Shown: positions 45,468 through 53,826 of the stretch, piece by piece
Layout: each line of letters opens with the position of its first letter
Numbering within the stretch: position 1 is the stretch's first letter
Source of the DNA: Mycolicibacterium frederiksbergense
Lineage (GTDB): Bacteria > Actinomycetota > Actinomycetes > Mycobacteriales > Mycobacteriaceae
DNA length: 64,000 nucleotides
Assembly (NCBI RefSeq): GCF_029893345.1
Contig: NZ_JARXVE010000001.1
Coordinates: 1,028,067-1,092,066, forward strand
Direction of reading: 5' to 3'
Notes under the pieces: generated by a model
What the model saw: the letters and a program-made list of their open reading frames with translations, nothing else
The model's database searches: none
What the model was told of the DNA's origin: nothing
Made by a program: the position numbers and the translations under genes

Positions 45468-45827
45468 TTACGCGTAGTAGTCGTTCCCGCGCGAGAACTC
45501 GACAAACGAACATGGCTCCTCACCGACAGTCCATGCGTCGTGGCCCGGAGGCAAGAGCATCGCGTCACCGGCCGAGAAGGTCTCCTCGGTGCCATCGGCC
45601 ATTCGCACTGCCAATGTGCCCGATAAGACGTACGCCACGTGCGGGAGATCGCACAACGCCGACCCCGCATACTCTTTGAGGTCGTTCGACCACCGAGCAC
45701 CCTTGTCGAAGGTCACTTGGGTAACCGCCACACCGTCAAGTTCGGCGGTGCGCTTGGAAATCAAGCCGTGGACGTCACTGTCCAGGCCGGTCACGGTCGC
45801 CTTCTGCATGGCGGGATTGAAAGTCAC
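45468..45827 (-). CDS. Cupin-fold protein
   Basis: 119 residues. HVAYVLSGTLAVRMADGTEETFSAGDAMLLPPGHDAW is a cupin beta-barrel segment; the usual metal ligands are partly retained (one His in LPHVAYV, one in PPGHDAW), so metal binding is uncertain. Start GTG 45827 with GGAG upstream, or ATG 45809. Small-molecule sensing or stress role possible; no operon partner. Confidence 0.78.
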   Translation of the reverse strand: MTFNPAMQKATVTGLDSDVHGLISKRTAELDGVAVTQVTFDKGARWSNDLKEYAGSALCDLPHVAYVLSGTLAVRMADGTEETFSAGDAMLLPPGHDAWTVGEEPCSFVEFSRGNDYYA

Positions 45828-46552
45828 CTATAGCTCCATTGTTCGTCTTGTTCCAGCAGTTCTACGATTATCGTCCGAGCAGCGACAACCGCGAACAACG
45901 CCTCCTTAAGAACCGACGGTTGCTCGCCAGCGAAGCAACCGGGTCCCGATGCCGCGCAGCGCATTCAACGATTCCGAAACATTCTCACGTGCATTCCGGC
46001 GCCGCTATGGGTCCTTCCGCAGTGCCGGTCAGGTCTGCACAGCCGCCAATCGCCTCGTTCCGTCACGTCAAAGGGGTCAGGTGCTTTGTGGCGGCGCGAA
46101 GTACTACATCCGCGACCACGACGGCGACTTCCTGGACCTCGGCCCGCGCCCTGGCGACCACGCAGTAAACACCGGCCACCACCAGAATGGCGGATGGGGC
46201 AAACCCGGTTTCCGGACTGCAGTCAACGACAGCCGGATCGCACGTCCCCGACGCATATCCGCACACCGCGCACCCACCGTATCCGAGCAACTCGTGCAGT
46301 ACTTTCGAATTCTTGTGCCACACTTGCGAAAAACCGTGTCGGTGGACTGTTGATTCCCAGGGTTCCGACGAATGCGCAAGGACCTGACACGGAATCTGGC
46401 ATACCCCAACATGATCCATTCGCATGACCAAGTGATCGACACTCCCCCATCCCCGGCAAGTGTGCGCCCAACTCCGGATCCCATTCGAATTCCCATGGCG
46501 GCTTTTGACTTCCGACGCACTCTGATGACCGAGTAGCCGGTATGCTCCGGTC
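45828..46552. other. Degenerate stretch between cupin gene and Pro-rich gene
   Basis: About 725 bp with no intact gene. It contains a broken AraC-type remnant at 45901-46030; beyond that no frame shows convincing coding features on either strand. Confidence 0.5.
45901..46030 (+). pseudogene. Remnant of an AraC-family helix-turn-helix domain
   Basis: In one frame LLKNRRLLASEATGS matches the first helix of an AraC DNA-binding domain, and in a different frame FNDSETFSRAFRRRYG matches the second helix-turn-helix, the most conserved part of the family. A frameshift and small deletion separate them, and no start or upstream domain remains. So this is a decayed fragment. Confidence 0.6.
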
Positions 46553-47272
46553 ATGTCTGACCCCTCGCAAGATCCGACGGTGTACAACCAGGTTCCTAGC
46601 GATGAGCAAATTGCTCCTGACGCTACTGAGCAAATTCCTCACGGCGATCCCGAGCAGCCACGGCCGTGGTACAAGGTGCCTGCGGTTGTCATAGCCCTCA
46701 CTGGTGGGCTGGTTGGGATCATCTCGGTCGGGGTAGCCCTGGCGATCACCAGAGACGACGACGCAACTCCGGCAGGTACCACCACCTCGTCGACAGCGCC
46801 AACGTCGACCGTCGCGCCGTCGCCGAGTGCGAATGTCCCGGCGCCGTCGGGGTCCAACGACGGGCAGCGCGGCGTCGGACAGCCAACACCTCAGCAGCCA
46901 GCACCTCAGCAGCCAGCCCGGTCCGCGTCACCCGCGCCCGCGCCCGCTCCGGCGCTGCCTGGCAGCGCGACCACGACAATCGTTGTCCCACCGCCGAACA
47001 ACCCACCAGCAGCGGTGCCCCGCTATCCCGCACAACCCAACCAGCCCGTCACCCCCGGGGATGGCTGGATGCCGCCGCTTGAGCCGGGACAGACCACCTT
47101 CACCGGACCCGCACAGGACGGGCCACCCGAACCGGGACAAACCACCTTCACCGGACCCGCACAGGACGGACCACCCGAACCCGGACAAACCACCTTCACC
47201 GGACCCGCACAGGACGGACCACCCGAACCCGGGCAGACCACCTTCAGCGACTCCGGATCGTCGGACGACTGA
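46553..47272 (+). CDS. Single-pass membrane protein with Pro-rich and 16-residue repeat tail
   Basis: 239 residues. A cytoplasmic acidic N-terminus (DPTVYNQVPSDEQIAPDATEQ), a membrane helix (about 43-66, VPAVVIALTGGLVGIISVGVALAI) and a long Thr/Ser/Pro/Ala/Gln-rich outer tail. The end carries EPGQTTFTGPAQDGPP repeats (three full copies and a partial). It probably reaches into the cell wall. It precedes the ESX-type genes by 100 bp on the same strand, suggesting a link (inference). Confidence 0.78.
   Translation: MSDPSQDPTVYNQVPSDEQIAPDATEQIPHGDPEQPRPWYKVPAVVIALTGGLVGIISVGVALAITRDDDATPAGTTTSSTAPTSTVAPSPSANVPAPSGSNDGQRGVGQPTPQQPAPQQPARSASPAPAPAPALPGSATTTIVVPPPNNPPAAVPRYPAQPNQPVTPGDGWMPPLEPGQTTFTGPAQDGPPEPGQTTFTGPAQDGPPEPGQTTFTGPAQDGPPEPGQTTFSDSGSSDD
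47081..47242 (+). repeat. 48-bp tandem repeats in the Pro-rich gene
   Basis: Units begin at 47081, 47129, 47177 and 47225 (period exactly 48 bp, 16 codons), each starting EPGQTTF. The last is incomplete. Sequence identity between units is very high, so copy number may vary between strains. Confidence 0.9.
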
Positions 47273-47371
47273 GACACCGGCGGGGCGACTTCTTTCGCCC
47301 AAAGTAGTGCAATGGACCCCGGCAAACACCCGATACGCTGACCGGAACAACACCAGAGCAGGGAGCCGGGC

Positions 47372-47671
47372 GTGGGCGAACCGTTGCGGGTCATTCCCGA
47401 GGCACTACATCAGGCGGCCGCTTCCGAGCAGGAGTCGGCGGCCGCCATTTCCGGCCTGGCGGTCGGTCAATCATTCACCGCCGGCGCTTCGGGAATGACC
47501 GGCTTGTCGAGCGGGGCGGCCTGCAGTGCAGTCGGTTCGGCCTTCGACGACGCGAGCAAAGCGGTCAGCACCGATCTCGACGCACATTCGGGCAAGCTGA
47601 GCACGGCCGCCGTGCGATACCAGCAAGTCGACCAGCAGTACGCCATGCGAATCCACGGCATGACCGGATGA
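47372..47671 (+). CDS. EspC-like ESX/type VII secretion-associated small protein
   Basis: 99 residues, helical, no Cys bridge or signal peptide. The two-helix pattern RVIPEALHQAAASEQESAAAIS ... LDAHSGKLSTAAVRYQQVDQQYAMRI follows EspC (Rv3615c), a PF10824 family member, including the C-terminal Y-x-x-x-D (YQQVD) that matches the general type VII export signal. Starts at GTG 47372. It lies 49 bp before the WXG-like/DUF1023 gene and may be its secretion partner. Confidence 0.82.
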   Translation: MGEPLRVIPEALHQAAASEQESAAAISGLAVGQSFTAGASGMTGLSSGAACSAVGSAFDDASKAVSTDLDAHSGKLSTAAVRYQQVDQQYAMRIHGMTG

Positions 47672-47720
47672 ACCGGCCGGAATCGGCAGCGGATCGTCGT
47701 CGTGACGGGTCGCGAGCACA

Positions 47721-49532
47721 GTGACGGTCACGGTTGCACAGGTCGAAGCCTCCCGACCGGAAGCTCTGACCCAATCAGCAGGCGATCTCAGCCAGGCGGC
47801 AGCCGGGCTGCAGACACAGATCGAGCGGCAGCAAGCCACGATTGACTCTCTGCGCTCGCAATGGAGCGGCACAGCGTCGTCCGCGGCAATCGCCTCGGCT
47901 GAGCACAACCTACGCCGCATGCAGGAGATGCACTCGGCGATGACGCAGGCACAGTCGGTACTAGCGGCCGGCGGCACCCAGCTGACCGAGATGCGGTCGC
48001 AGATCGTGCATACCGTTGCCCAGTTGCAGAACCAGGGCTGGCAGGTCTCCCCCGACGGGACCGTGTCCATCCGCCCAGGCAGCGCATTGGCGATGTTCGC
48101 CATGCTGAGCCCGGCCAACGCGATGATGCTGCGACTGCTGGCCATGAAGAACTCCGCAGCCCTCAAGGCGATGCTGGCGCAGTTCGACGCCACAGATCAA
48201 CAGGTGAGCGAGCGGTTGCGGGCGTCGGCGTCGGCTCTGGGCGGCGGGGGCACGGCGTCCGGACCTGGTGGGCCGCTGGCCGGCAAGGGTTCTGATGATG
48301 AGCCAGCGATCCCAAACAGCAAGGACCCCAACGAAGTTAAGAAGTGGTGGGATTCGCTGAGCCAGGAGCAGCGGGACAAGCTGCTGCGCGAACACCCGGA
48401 CAAACTCGGGAACCTCAACGGCGTCCCGGTCGAGGCCCGCAACCAGGCCAACCGGGACGTCATGCACCAGGACATCAACCGAGTCTCCGACGCCGCCCGC
48501 GCCCACAACGTCAGCGAGGACGAGGTCAAAGCGCATCCCGACAAGTACGGGCTGTCCACCAACGACATCAACCGCTACAACAATGCGAAACGGGTCGAAG
48601 AAGGCATCAGGCACAACGCGAAGCAGACGAAGCTCCGTGACGAAGACATGTACCTGTACGTCTACGAGCCGGATGGACTGGGTGGAGAGGGCCGCGCCGC
48701 GATCGCGATCGGCAATCCCGATACCGCCGACAACACCACCGTCGTCGTTCCGGGCACCTCCCACAGCGTCAAGGAGGGCTGGCTGTCCAGCGACGACGCG
48801 GCCAACATCTACAACGAGACGAAGAACGCCGACCACAACAGGACCAACTCGGTCATCGCCTGGATGGGCTACGACGCCCCCGACAGCCTGACCGACCCGC
48901 AGGTCGGCCAGACCGGCCTGGCACACGCCGGGGGGCAACTGTTGGCCGGAGATGTCAACGCGCTGGAAGCAACTCACCAGTCCGGTCATGACAACCATAT
49001 GACCGTCATCGGCCACTCCTATGGTTCGACAACGGTGGCCGATGCGGCCGCAGGTTACGGCATGCACGCCAACGACGTGGTGCTCGTGGGTTGCCCGGGA
49101 ACCGATATGGCCAAGAACGCCGGGGATTTCCACCTCCGCGACGGCGGACACGTCTACGTCGGCTCGGCGTCCACGGATCCGATCACCCACCTGGGTGGCA
49201 TTCCACAGGCTCACATCCCGGGCACTGGAGTAACGGTGGCGTTGGGTGCCGATCCGGCCGCCGACGGCTTCGGCTCGACTCGGTTCAAAGCTGAGGTCCC
49301 CGGATTCAACCCGAAGTTCTGGGAGGATCACAGCCACTACTTCGATCCCGGCAGCGAATCCCTGTTCAGCATCAGCGATATCGCCTCGGGTCACGGCGAC
49401 GCTCTCCAACACGACGGCATGACCGCAGGGCACCGCTTCGACACACCCAAGGTTCCGTTCGTACCGATACCGCAAGTAGAGATCGACCCCGAGGCCGTGC
49501 GTCCGGCAACCACCGGCCACAAACACCAGTAG
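47721..49532 (+). CDS. WXG-like N-terminus fused to DUF1023 alpha/beta-hydrolase, putative type VII effector
   Basis: 603 residues. Residues 1-90 form a helical hairpin with a turn at LRSQWSGTASSAA (W-S-G in place of WXG) typical of type VII substrates. A flexible Gly-rich linker (about 170-195) and a helical middle (NEVKKWWDSLSQEQRDKLLREHP ... DINRYNNAKR) lead to a DUF1023 alpha/beta-hydrolase (about 305-520) with the nucleophile elbow VIGHSYGSTT. A catalytic Asp and His probably lie in VGSASTDPITH and later His residues. No signal peptide. Likely an exported lipase or esterase; coupled to an EspC-like gene before and a lipoprotein after. Confidence 0.85.
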   Translation: MTVTVAQVEASRPEALTQSAGDLSQAAAGLQTQIERQQATIDSLRSQWSGTASSAAIASAEHNLRRMQEMHSAMTQAQSVLAAGGTQLTEMRSQIVHTVAQLQNQGWQVSPDGTVSIRPGSALAMFAMLSPANAMMLRLLAMKNSAALKAMLAQFDATDQQVSERLRASASALGGGGTASGPGGPLAGKGSDDEPAIPNSKDPNEVKKWWDSLSQEQRDKLLREHPDKLGNLNGVPVEARNQANRDVMHQDINRVSDAARAHNVSEDEVKAHPDKYGLSTNDINRYNNAKRVEEGIRHNAKQTKLRDEDMYLYVYEPDGLGGEGRAAIAIGNPDTADNTTVVVPGTSHSVKEGWLSSDDAANIYNETKNADHNRTNSVIAWMGYDAPDSLTDPQVGQTGLAHAGGQLLAGDVNALEATHQSGHDNHMTVIGHSYGSTTVADAAAGYGMHANDVVLVGCPGTDMAKNAGDFHLRDGGHVYVGSASTDPITHLGGIPQAHIPGTGVTVALGADPAADGFGSTRFKAEVPGFNPKFWEDHSHYFDPGSESLFSISDIASGHGDALQHDGMTAGHRFDTPKVPFVPIPQVEIDPEAVRPATTGHKHQ

Positions 49533-49548
49533 TTAAGGAAACCGTACG

Positions 49549-50058
49549 GTGGCAAAGTTATTCGTTGCAGGCTCGATACCGGCACTGGCCGCTGTCGCGG
49601 CCCTGATCTCAGGATGTGGTCTGATGAACCCCGAAGGTGTGCGCAACCCGATCAGCCCCGAGGAATCCAAAGCCCAGGTCGTGGACCTCGCCCGCGAGGT
49701 GGTGCACACGCTGAACCTGAACGTCTTGTCTGCGGACTTCCGCCACTCGCCCTGCAACGACGACGGCGTCGCACCGTACCGGGGCGAGGTCGTCATCACC
49801 TACCCACTGGCCGCCAGCATGGACGCATCCGACGCCGAGGTCGCCGCCATGATCGAACAGCTGCGAAGCAACGGGTGGACCGACGATCCCGACTTCCACA
49901 GCCACGCCAGCGTGCTAACGAAGAACAATGTGGTCATCGAGCTCGACCCACAGACCGTGAGCGACCGCAAACGCGGCATCACCCTGCGCGGTGAATGCCG
50001 CGACATCACCACGTCCACCAAATACGGCACACCTTTTGAAGACCTGAACCTCGGCTGA
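49549..50058 (+). CDS. Lipoprotein, candidate partner or immunity protein of the DUF1023 effector
   Basis: 169 residues. The signal peptide ends in a lipobox (AALISGC, Cys about 23). The mature protein has a few beta strands (GEVVITYPLAASMD, KNNVVIELDPQTVSD, KRGITLRGECRDI) and two Cys (SPCNDDG, RGECRD). GTG 49549 starts 16 nt past the effector stop, and so belongs to that operon. By analogy with lipoproteins that protect cells from T7SS lipase toxins it may be an immunity protein (inference). Confidence 0.8.
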   Translation: MAKLFVAGSIPALAAVAALISGCGLMNPEGVRNPISPEESKAQVVDLAREVVHTLNLNVLSADFRHSPCNDDGVAPYRGEVVITYPLAASMDASDAEVAAMIEQLRSNGWTDDPDFHSHASVLTKNNVVIELDPQTVSDRKRGITLRGECRDITTSTKYGTPFEDLNLG

Positions 50059-50510
50059 GTCCGGGTCGCGCCTCGCACTGCGATCACCTCTTGCCCCCGC
50101 AAGTCGGCGCACGTCACGGTAAGTTCTTGCCGCTACAGCCGCCGGACCCGAACTTCAGACCACATGTCAGACCGTCTGGGGTTCGGAAGGCCACGCCGCC
50201 GCTGAGGACGAACGGATTCACGTAGCCGTTCAAGGGAACCGAGGTGAACTCAGTGAGGTCAGGGAATGCTGATGGCGGCGCCGCGCCGGCGGTCTGGGGC
50301 GCACACCATCATGGCAATCACCGCGCCCGCCGCGAACCTCACGTGTTGCACGCTAACTGCTGTACACGGGTCCGTCAGCGCGGCGTCAAAAAATCAGACG
50401 ATCTGATCTTGTACGGCGGCCAACCGTGGCGTCACGATCTCAATAGCCTGGCCACAACACATATTTCGACCGCTAACTGATGGCCCCTCGGGAGATCCCG
50501 AGCTCCGTCG
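50059..50510. other. Stretch with a frameshifted secreted-protein gene only
   Basis: Contains the pseudogene at 50114-50342 on the minus strand. The remaining ~170 bp before the amidohydrolase gene show no gene; TCAGA-N3-TCTGA (about 50394-50406) is a weak inverted repeat. Confidence 0.5.
50114..50342 (-). pseudogene. Frameshifted small secreted protein gene
   Basis: Read on the minus strand from GTG 50342, codons give the signal-peptide start VRFAAGAVIAMMVCAP. A shift by one base at the CCCC run near 50300 then gives QTAGAAPPSAFPDLTEFTS and NPFVLSGGVAFRTPDGLTCG, the signal-peptidase site and mature part of a typical mycobacterial secreted protein, ending GCSGKNLP and a stop (50114-50116). 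The break within an otherwise coherent gene indicates a frameshift mutation or a sequencing error. Confidence 0.65.
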
Positions 50511-51791
50511 TCAGTTGTCCACGAGGTCGGGCAAAGGCTCCGCATCCGTCAGCCAATGGCGTCCGGCCCGGCGAGCAGCCTCCCACTTGGGCACGCTCAC
50601 CGCATCGTCCTGGCCGAGATCCTCTGGCGTCGGGCCGATGCGCTCCGCGAGGGGCGCGAGGGCACCCAGATCGAAGTTGTATATCTCGGCTGCGGCCAGA
50701 CCCAGCATCTGACGGGTCTCGTCGATCGGAATGTCCCAGAAGGAGCGTCGCAGCCAGTCGTGGGTGTGCGGCCAGGTCCCTTCTGGGTGGGGGTAATCGT
50801 TGCCCCACAGCATGTTTGAGACGCCGATCTCGTAGCGCCGCGCCAGTTCTCTACGTTCGGTGGTGGTGGCCCCGATGAAGCAGTTCCGGTCGAAGTACGC
50901 CGAGGGCGGCATCGTCAGTTCGCCCTCCATCCGATGGCTCATCTTCTTCGCCGAATGCTCACGCAGGAAGCGGGTGTCCATCAGCCAGAGCAGATCATTG
51001 GCCCAATACGCGCCGCATTCGGTGGCTCCCCAGCGCAGCCGGGGGAAACGCTCAAACACGCCGGACCACAACGCAAACCACAGGGGTCGAGCTCCCCACC
51101 AGCGGACCTCGGTTGTGTAGATGCCCAGGTGCTGCCCGTATTCCTCGCTCGGGGCAGGACCGACGTGTGTATGCACCGGCATCTGCAGGTCCTGGCAGGC
51201 GGCCCAGACCTTGTCGTAGCGCCGGTCGTGATAGGGCGGGTAGTCACCCCACAGCACCGGAATCATGATCCCGCCGCGCAGTCCGGACTCTGCGGCTCGG
51301 GCGATCTCGGCGACCGCCGCATCGACATCCGCCAGTATCGGCACGACCGCAACCCCGGCTCGTCGCTCCGGGCTGAAGCTGCACAACTCGGCCAGCCAAC
51401 GGTTATGAGCCCGCGCCCCGGCCATGGCCTGCCCCGGGTCGAGGCTGCCCGACTGCCCCAGGCCTGCGCCGAACGGAGCCCCGGCGACTCCGGTGACGGC
51501 GTCGGCGTCCGGAAAGATGACCTCGCCGACGACGCCGTCGCCGTCGAGTTCGCGGTCGCGCTGGCCGACATCCCATCCGCCGGCGATGCCGTCCCCATGC
51601 TCGGAGAACCATTGCTCGGCGAACTCTTCATCGATGAATCCGCTGGCCTGCGCCGCGGCGGCCACCTTCGCGGCCAGGAAATCCTCGAATTGCTCGCGGT
51701 ATTCGGGGTCGATGTACTCGCGATACTGCTCGGTGGGCAGCTCGGCGTGGGTGTCCGCCGAGATGATGATGTAGGGCGCCGCGTCGTTCAT
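50511..51791 (-). CDS. Amidohydrolase-family metal-dependent hydrolase
   Basis: 426 residues. A TIM-barrel of the amidohydrolase-2 type: IIISADTHAELP (His of the first strand), VHTHVGPAP, WGATECGAYW, and a terminal WGNDYPHPEGTWPHT with the metal/catalytic Asp. Members decarboxylate or hydrolyse carboxylic acids. The end YNFDLGALAPLAERIGPTPEDLG closely resembles that of the next gene upstream, so the two are tandem paralogues. Final gene of the IclR-flanked operon. Confidence 0.88.
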   Translation of the reverse strand: MNDAAPYIIISADTHAELPTEQYREYIDPEYREQFEDFLAAKVAAAAQASGFIDEEFAEQWFSEHGDGIAGGWDVGQRDRELDGDGVVGEVIFPDADAVTGVAGAPFGAGLGQSGSLDPGQAMAGARAHNRWLAELCSFSPERRAGVAVVPILADVDAAVAEIARAAESGLRGGIMIPVLWGDYPPYHDRRYDKVWAACQDLQMPVHTHVGPAPSEEYGQHLGIYTTEVRWWGARPLWFALWSGVFERFPRLRWGATECGAYWANDLLWLMDTRFLREHSAKKMSHRMEGELTMPPSAYFDRNCFIGATTTERRELARRYEIGVSNMLWGNDYPHPEGTWPHTHDWLRRSFWDIPIDETRQMLGLAAAEIYNFDLGALAPLAERIGPTPEDLGQDDAVSVPKWEAARRAGRHWLTDAEPLPDLVDN

Positions 51792-51805
51792 GGAGGTCCT
51801 CTCAC

Positions 51806-53020
51806 TTACCAGGCACGGATGGGGTCAGGCTCGAAGGCGGTGCTGCTCGCGTCGGCGGGGATGGTCAGCAGCGGCTCGGCAATCTCAGCCACTGTCGGGC
51901 CGATTCGCTCGACAAGGGGTGCCAGCGCGTCGAGGTCGAAGCCGTACACGGCCGCGGCATTCCCGCCCAACATGGCCGCCACCTCGACTGCCGGGACGCC
52001 ACTGAAGGTGTAACGCAACGCTTCTCGGGTGTGCGGAGCGGTTCCCTCGTAGTGTGGGTAGTCACTTCCCCACATGATTCGGTCGACGCCGATGTTGTGG
52101 CGCTCGGCGCACTCGACCGGTCGCATGAAGCTGGCACCGACGTAGCATTGGCGGGCCCAGTACTCGCTGGGTTTGAGGGTCAGCGAGCCGGCGGTGGGGC
52201 CGGCGAAGCGCGCGATCGCCGAGCCCTCTCGCCCATACCGGGCGGCCGCGACGTCGAGCGAATCGAGGGTTGCCGGAATCCAACCGGCCCCCTGCTCGGT
52301 GAAGACCACGGTCAGCTCCGGATGGCGATCCATCACGCCACTGAAGATCAGGTGCCACAGCGCCCGGTGAGCCCACCAGTGCGTCTCGTACACCCAGACG
52401 GCAAAGGAACTGCCCCACCCGTCCAGTGGGCTGGGTCCGGCGTTACCGCCGTGGTGGTTGACGACGAGGCCCGCCTCGGCGCACGCCGCCCAGAGTGGCT
52501 CCCAGTGCTCGGCGTAGAGCTGGGGAATGCCGGTACCCGGCGGGATTCCAGGCAGCAGAACGCCGCCGCGCAAGCCGAGCTTGGCGATCTGCGCCACCTC
52601 GGCGAGAGCTTCGTCGAGGTCTCCGAGCAGGATCTGCCCCACCCCGGCGCGCCGCTCGGGCGACAGAGAGCAGAAGTCGGCCAGCCAACGGTTGTGCGCA
52701 CGCAGGCCGGCCCAGCGCAGCTCGAGTTCTTGGGCGGTCTCCGGCGCCGTGGCCGCCAGGCTCCCTTGAGGGAAAAACGGCGGCACGGTATTGGGGTAGA
52801 TGACCTCACCCGCGACACCTTCGCGATCCAAATCAGAGTTGCGCCGCGCGCTGTCCCAGTTGCGCTCGGCGTCGGGCTCGGTGAGGTCGCCGAACGGGTT
52901 GACGTATGTCTTTGCCCAGTCGTCGAATTCGTCCCGGTATCGCGGATCAAGGTACGCGCGGTAGTCGAGCAGGTCAGCACCGGCGTGGCAGTCAGCTGAG
53001 ATCACCGTGTAGCGGTCCAT
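51806..53020 (-). CDS. Amidohydrolase-family metal-dependent hydrolase, second paralogue
   Basis: 404 residues. Barrel motifs: VISADCHAGADL, LVVNHHGGNAGP, VFTEQGAGWIP, and WGSDYPHYEGTAPHT. The C-terminus YGFDLDALAPLVERIGPTVAEIAE mirrors the neighbouring hydrolase. ATG 53020 lies 2 nt past the stop of the decarboxylase-like gene (TAG-CC-ATG). The pair probably forms one enzyme family acting on the same route, perhaps as a hetero-oligomer (inference). Confidence 0.88.
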   Translation of the reverse strand: MDRYTVISADCHAGADLLDYRAYLDPRYRDEFDDWAKTYVNPFGDLTEPDAERNWDSARRNSDLDREGVAGEVIYPNTVPPFFPQGSLAATAPETAQELELRWAGLRAHNRWLADFCSLSPERRAGVGQILLGDLDEALAEVAQIAKLGLRGGVLLPGIPPGTGIPQLYAEHWEPLWAACAEAGLVVNHHGGNAGPSPLDGWGSSFAVWVYETHWWAHRALWHLIFSGVMDRHPELTVVFTEQGAGWIPATLDSLDVAAARYGREGSAIARFAGPTAGSLTLKPSEYWARQCYVGASFMRPVECAERHNIGVDRIMWGSDYPHYEGTAPHTREALRYTFSGVPAVEVAAMLGGNAAAVYGFDLDALAPLVERIGPTVAEIAEPLLTIPADASSTAFEPDPIRAW

Positions 53021-53022
53021 GG

Positions 53023-53826
53023 CTATACCCGCGTCGGCTCGGGCGTGGGGGCGGCGAGCAGGGCCACGTCGTCGTAGCGCTGGTGCACGTAAGGCAGCAG
53101 CCACTCCTGCGGCACTCGTTCTGCGATCCGCCCTACCTGGACGGTGCGCCGGCGACACCACGTGATCGACCTGATCTGGCGAACGACGATGTCGGCCACC
53201 GGGTCCAGCGGCGACTCCCCCAGCTCTAGGGTGCCGTCGATGTCCTCGAGGAGCTCGTAGTGCCGGTGATATTCGCCGTAGACCAGGTGGGGGTCGGTGA
53301 GGCCACCGCCGTCGGGGGCACGCAAGAATTTGAAGTAGAACTCGGTGTTCACCTGGTCGGGCGGCAACTCCGCGGGGCCGGTGACGCGGCCGTTCACTGT
53401 GATGAGCCGATAGCCCAACCGGGCAACGTTGGCGGTGACGCTGTCTCCGTCGCGTTCGACCGCGATCTCGGCCAGTTTCTTTGGCTCGCCGAAGGTTTCG
53501 CGCCCGCCCGTGACCGACTGTTCGGTGGATTGGGGCATGAACAGCGGATAGTCGCCCTCAAGGTCGCCGTGCCGGGCGGTCACCGAGAACACCGCCGACC
53601 CGAACGGCGGCCTGCCCTCGATCCGGACCCGCTGAAGCTGAATCCGCACCAGCGGTTCGGCCGCCGGCTCCAGCGGCTTCGGCAGCACCGCGGCGACGAT
53701 CTCCGGATCAGTGAGGTAGGTGACGGTGACGGCCTCGGTGGCGATGGGCGCCTTGGTGGCGTCGATCTCGTGGTCAACCCGCGCCTGCGGTGGACGGGGA
53801 CCGTAGCGAACTGCGGTGGTACTCAA
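53023..53826 (-). CDS. Acetoacetate decarboxylase-family protein
   Basis: 267 residues. The ADC fold is marked by PIATEAVTVTYLTDPEIVAAVLPKPLEP, and the Schiff-base Lys is in FGEPKKLAEI, the place of Lys115 in classical acetoacetate decarboxylase. Relatives act on beta-keto acids or as aldolase-dehydratases. TTG start at 53826 has GGAGG upstream, and its TTGA overlaps the SDR stop (53823-53825), so the genes are coupled. Substrate unknown. Confidence 0.85.
   Translation of the reverse strand: MSTTAVRYGPRPPQARVDHEIDATKAPIATEAVTVTYLTDPEIVAAVLPKPLEPAAEPLVRIQLQRVRIEGRPPFGSAVFSVTARHGDLEGDYPLFMPQSTEQSVTGGRETFGEPKKLAEIAVERDGDSVTANVARLGYRLITVNGRVTGPAELPPDQVNTEFYFKFLRAPDGGGLTDPHLVYGEYHRHYELLEDIDGTLELGESPLDPVADIVVRQIRSITWCRRRTVQVGRIAERVPQEWLLPYVHQRYDDVALLAAPTPEPTRV

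Noticed and set aside
46063..46587. Minus-strand 174-codon frame
   Set aside because: Overlaps the start of the Pro-rich gene, no ribosome-binding site, and an irregular composition rich in Cys and His with no family signature.
47961..49526. 521-codon minus-strand frame opposite the DUF1023 gene
   Set aside because: Shadow of the hydrolase gene, Val/Gly/Arg-rich and without motifs.
46500..50060. Possibility of full ESX secretion machinery here
   Set aside because: No EccC ATPase, EccB/D/E membrane component, MycP protease or EsxA/B pair is seen; only substrate-like genes are present.
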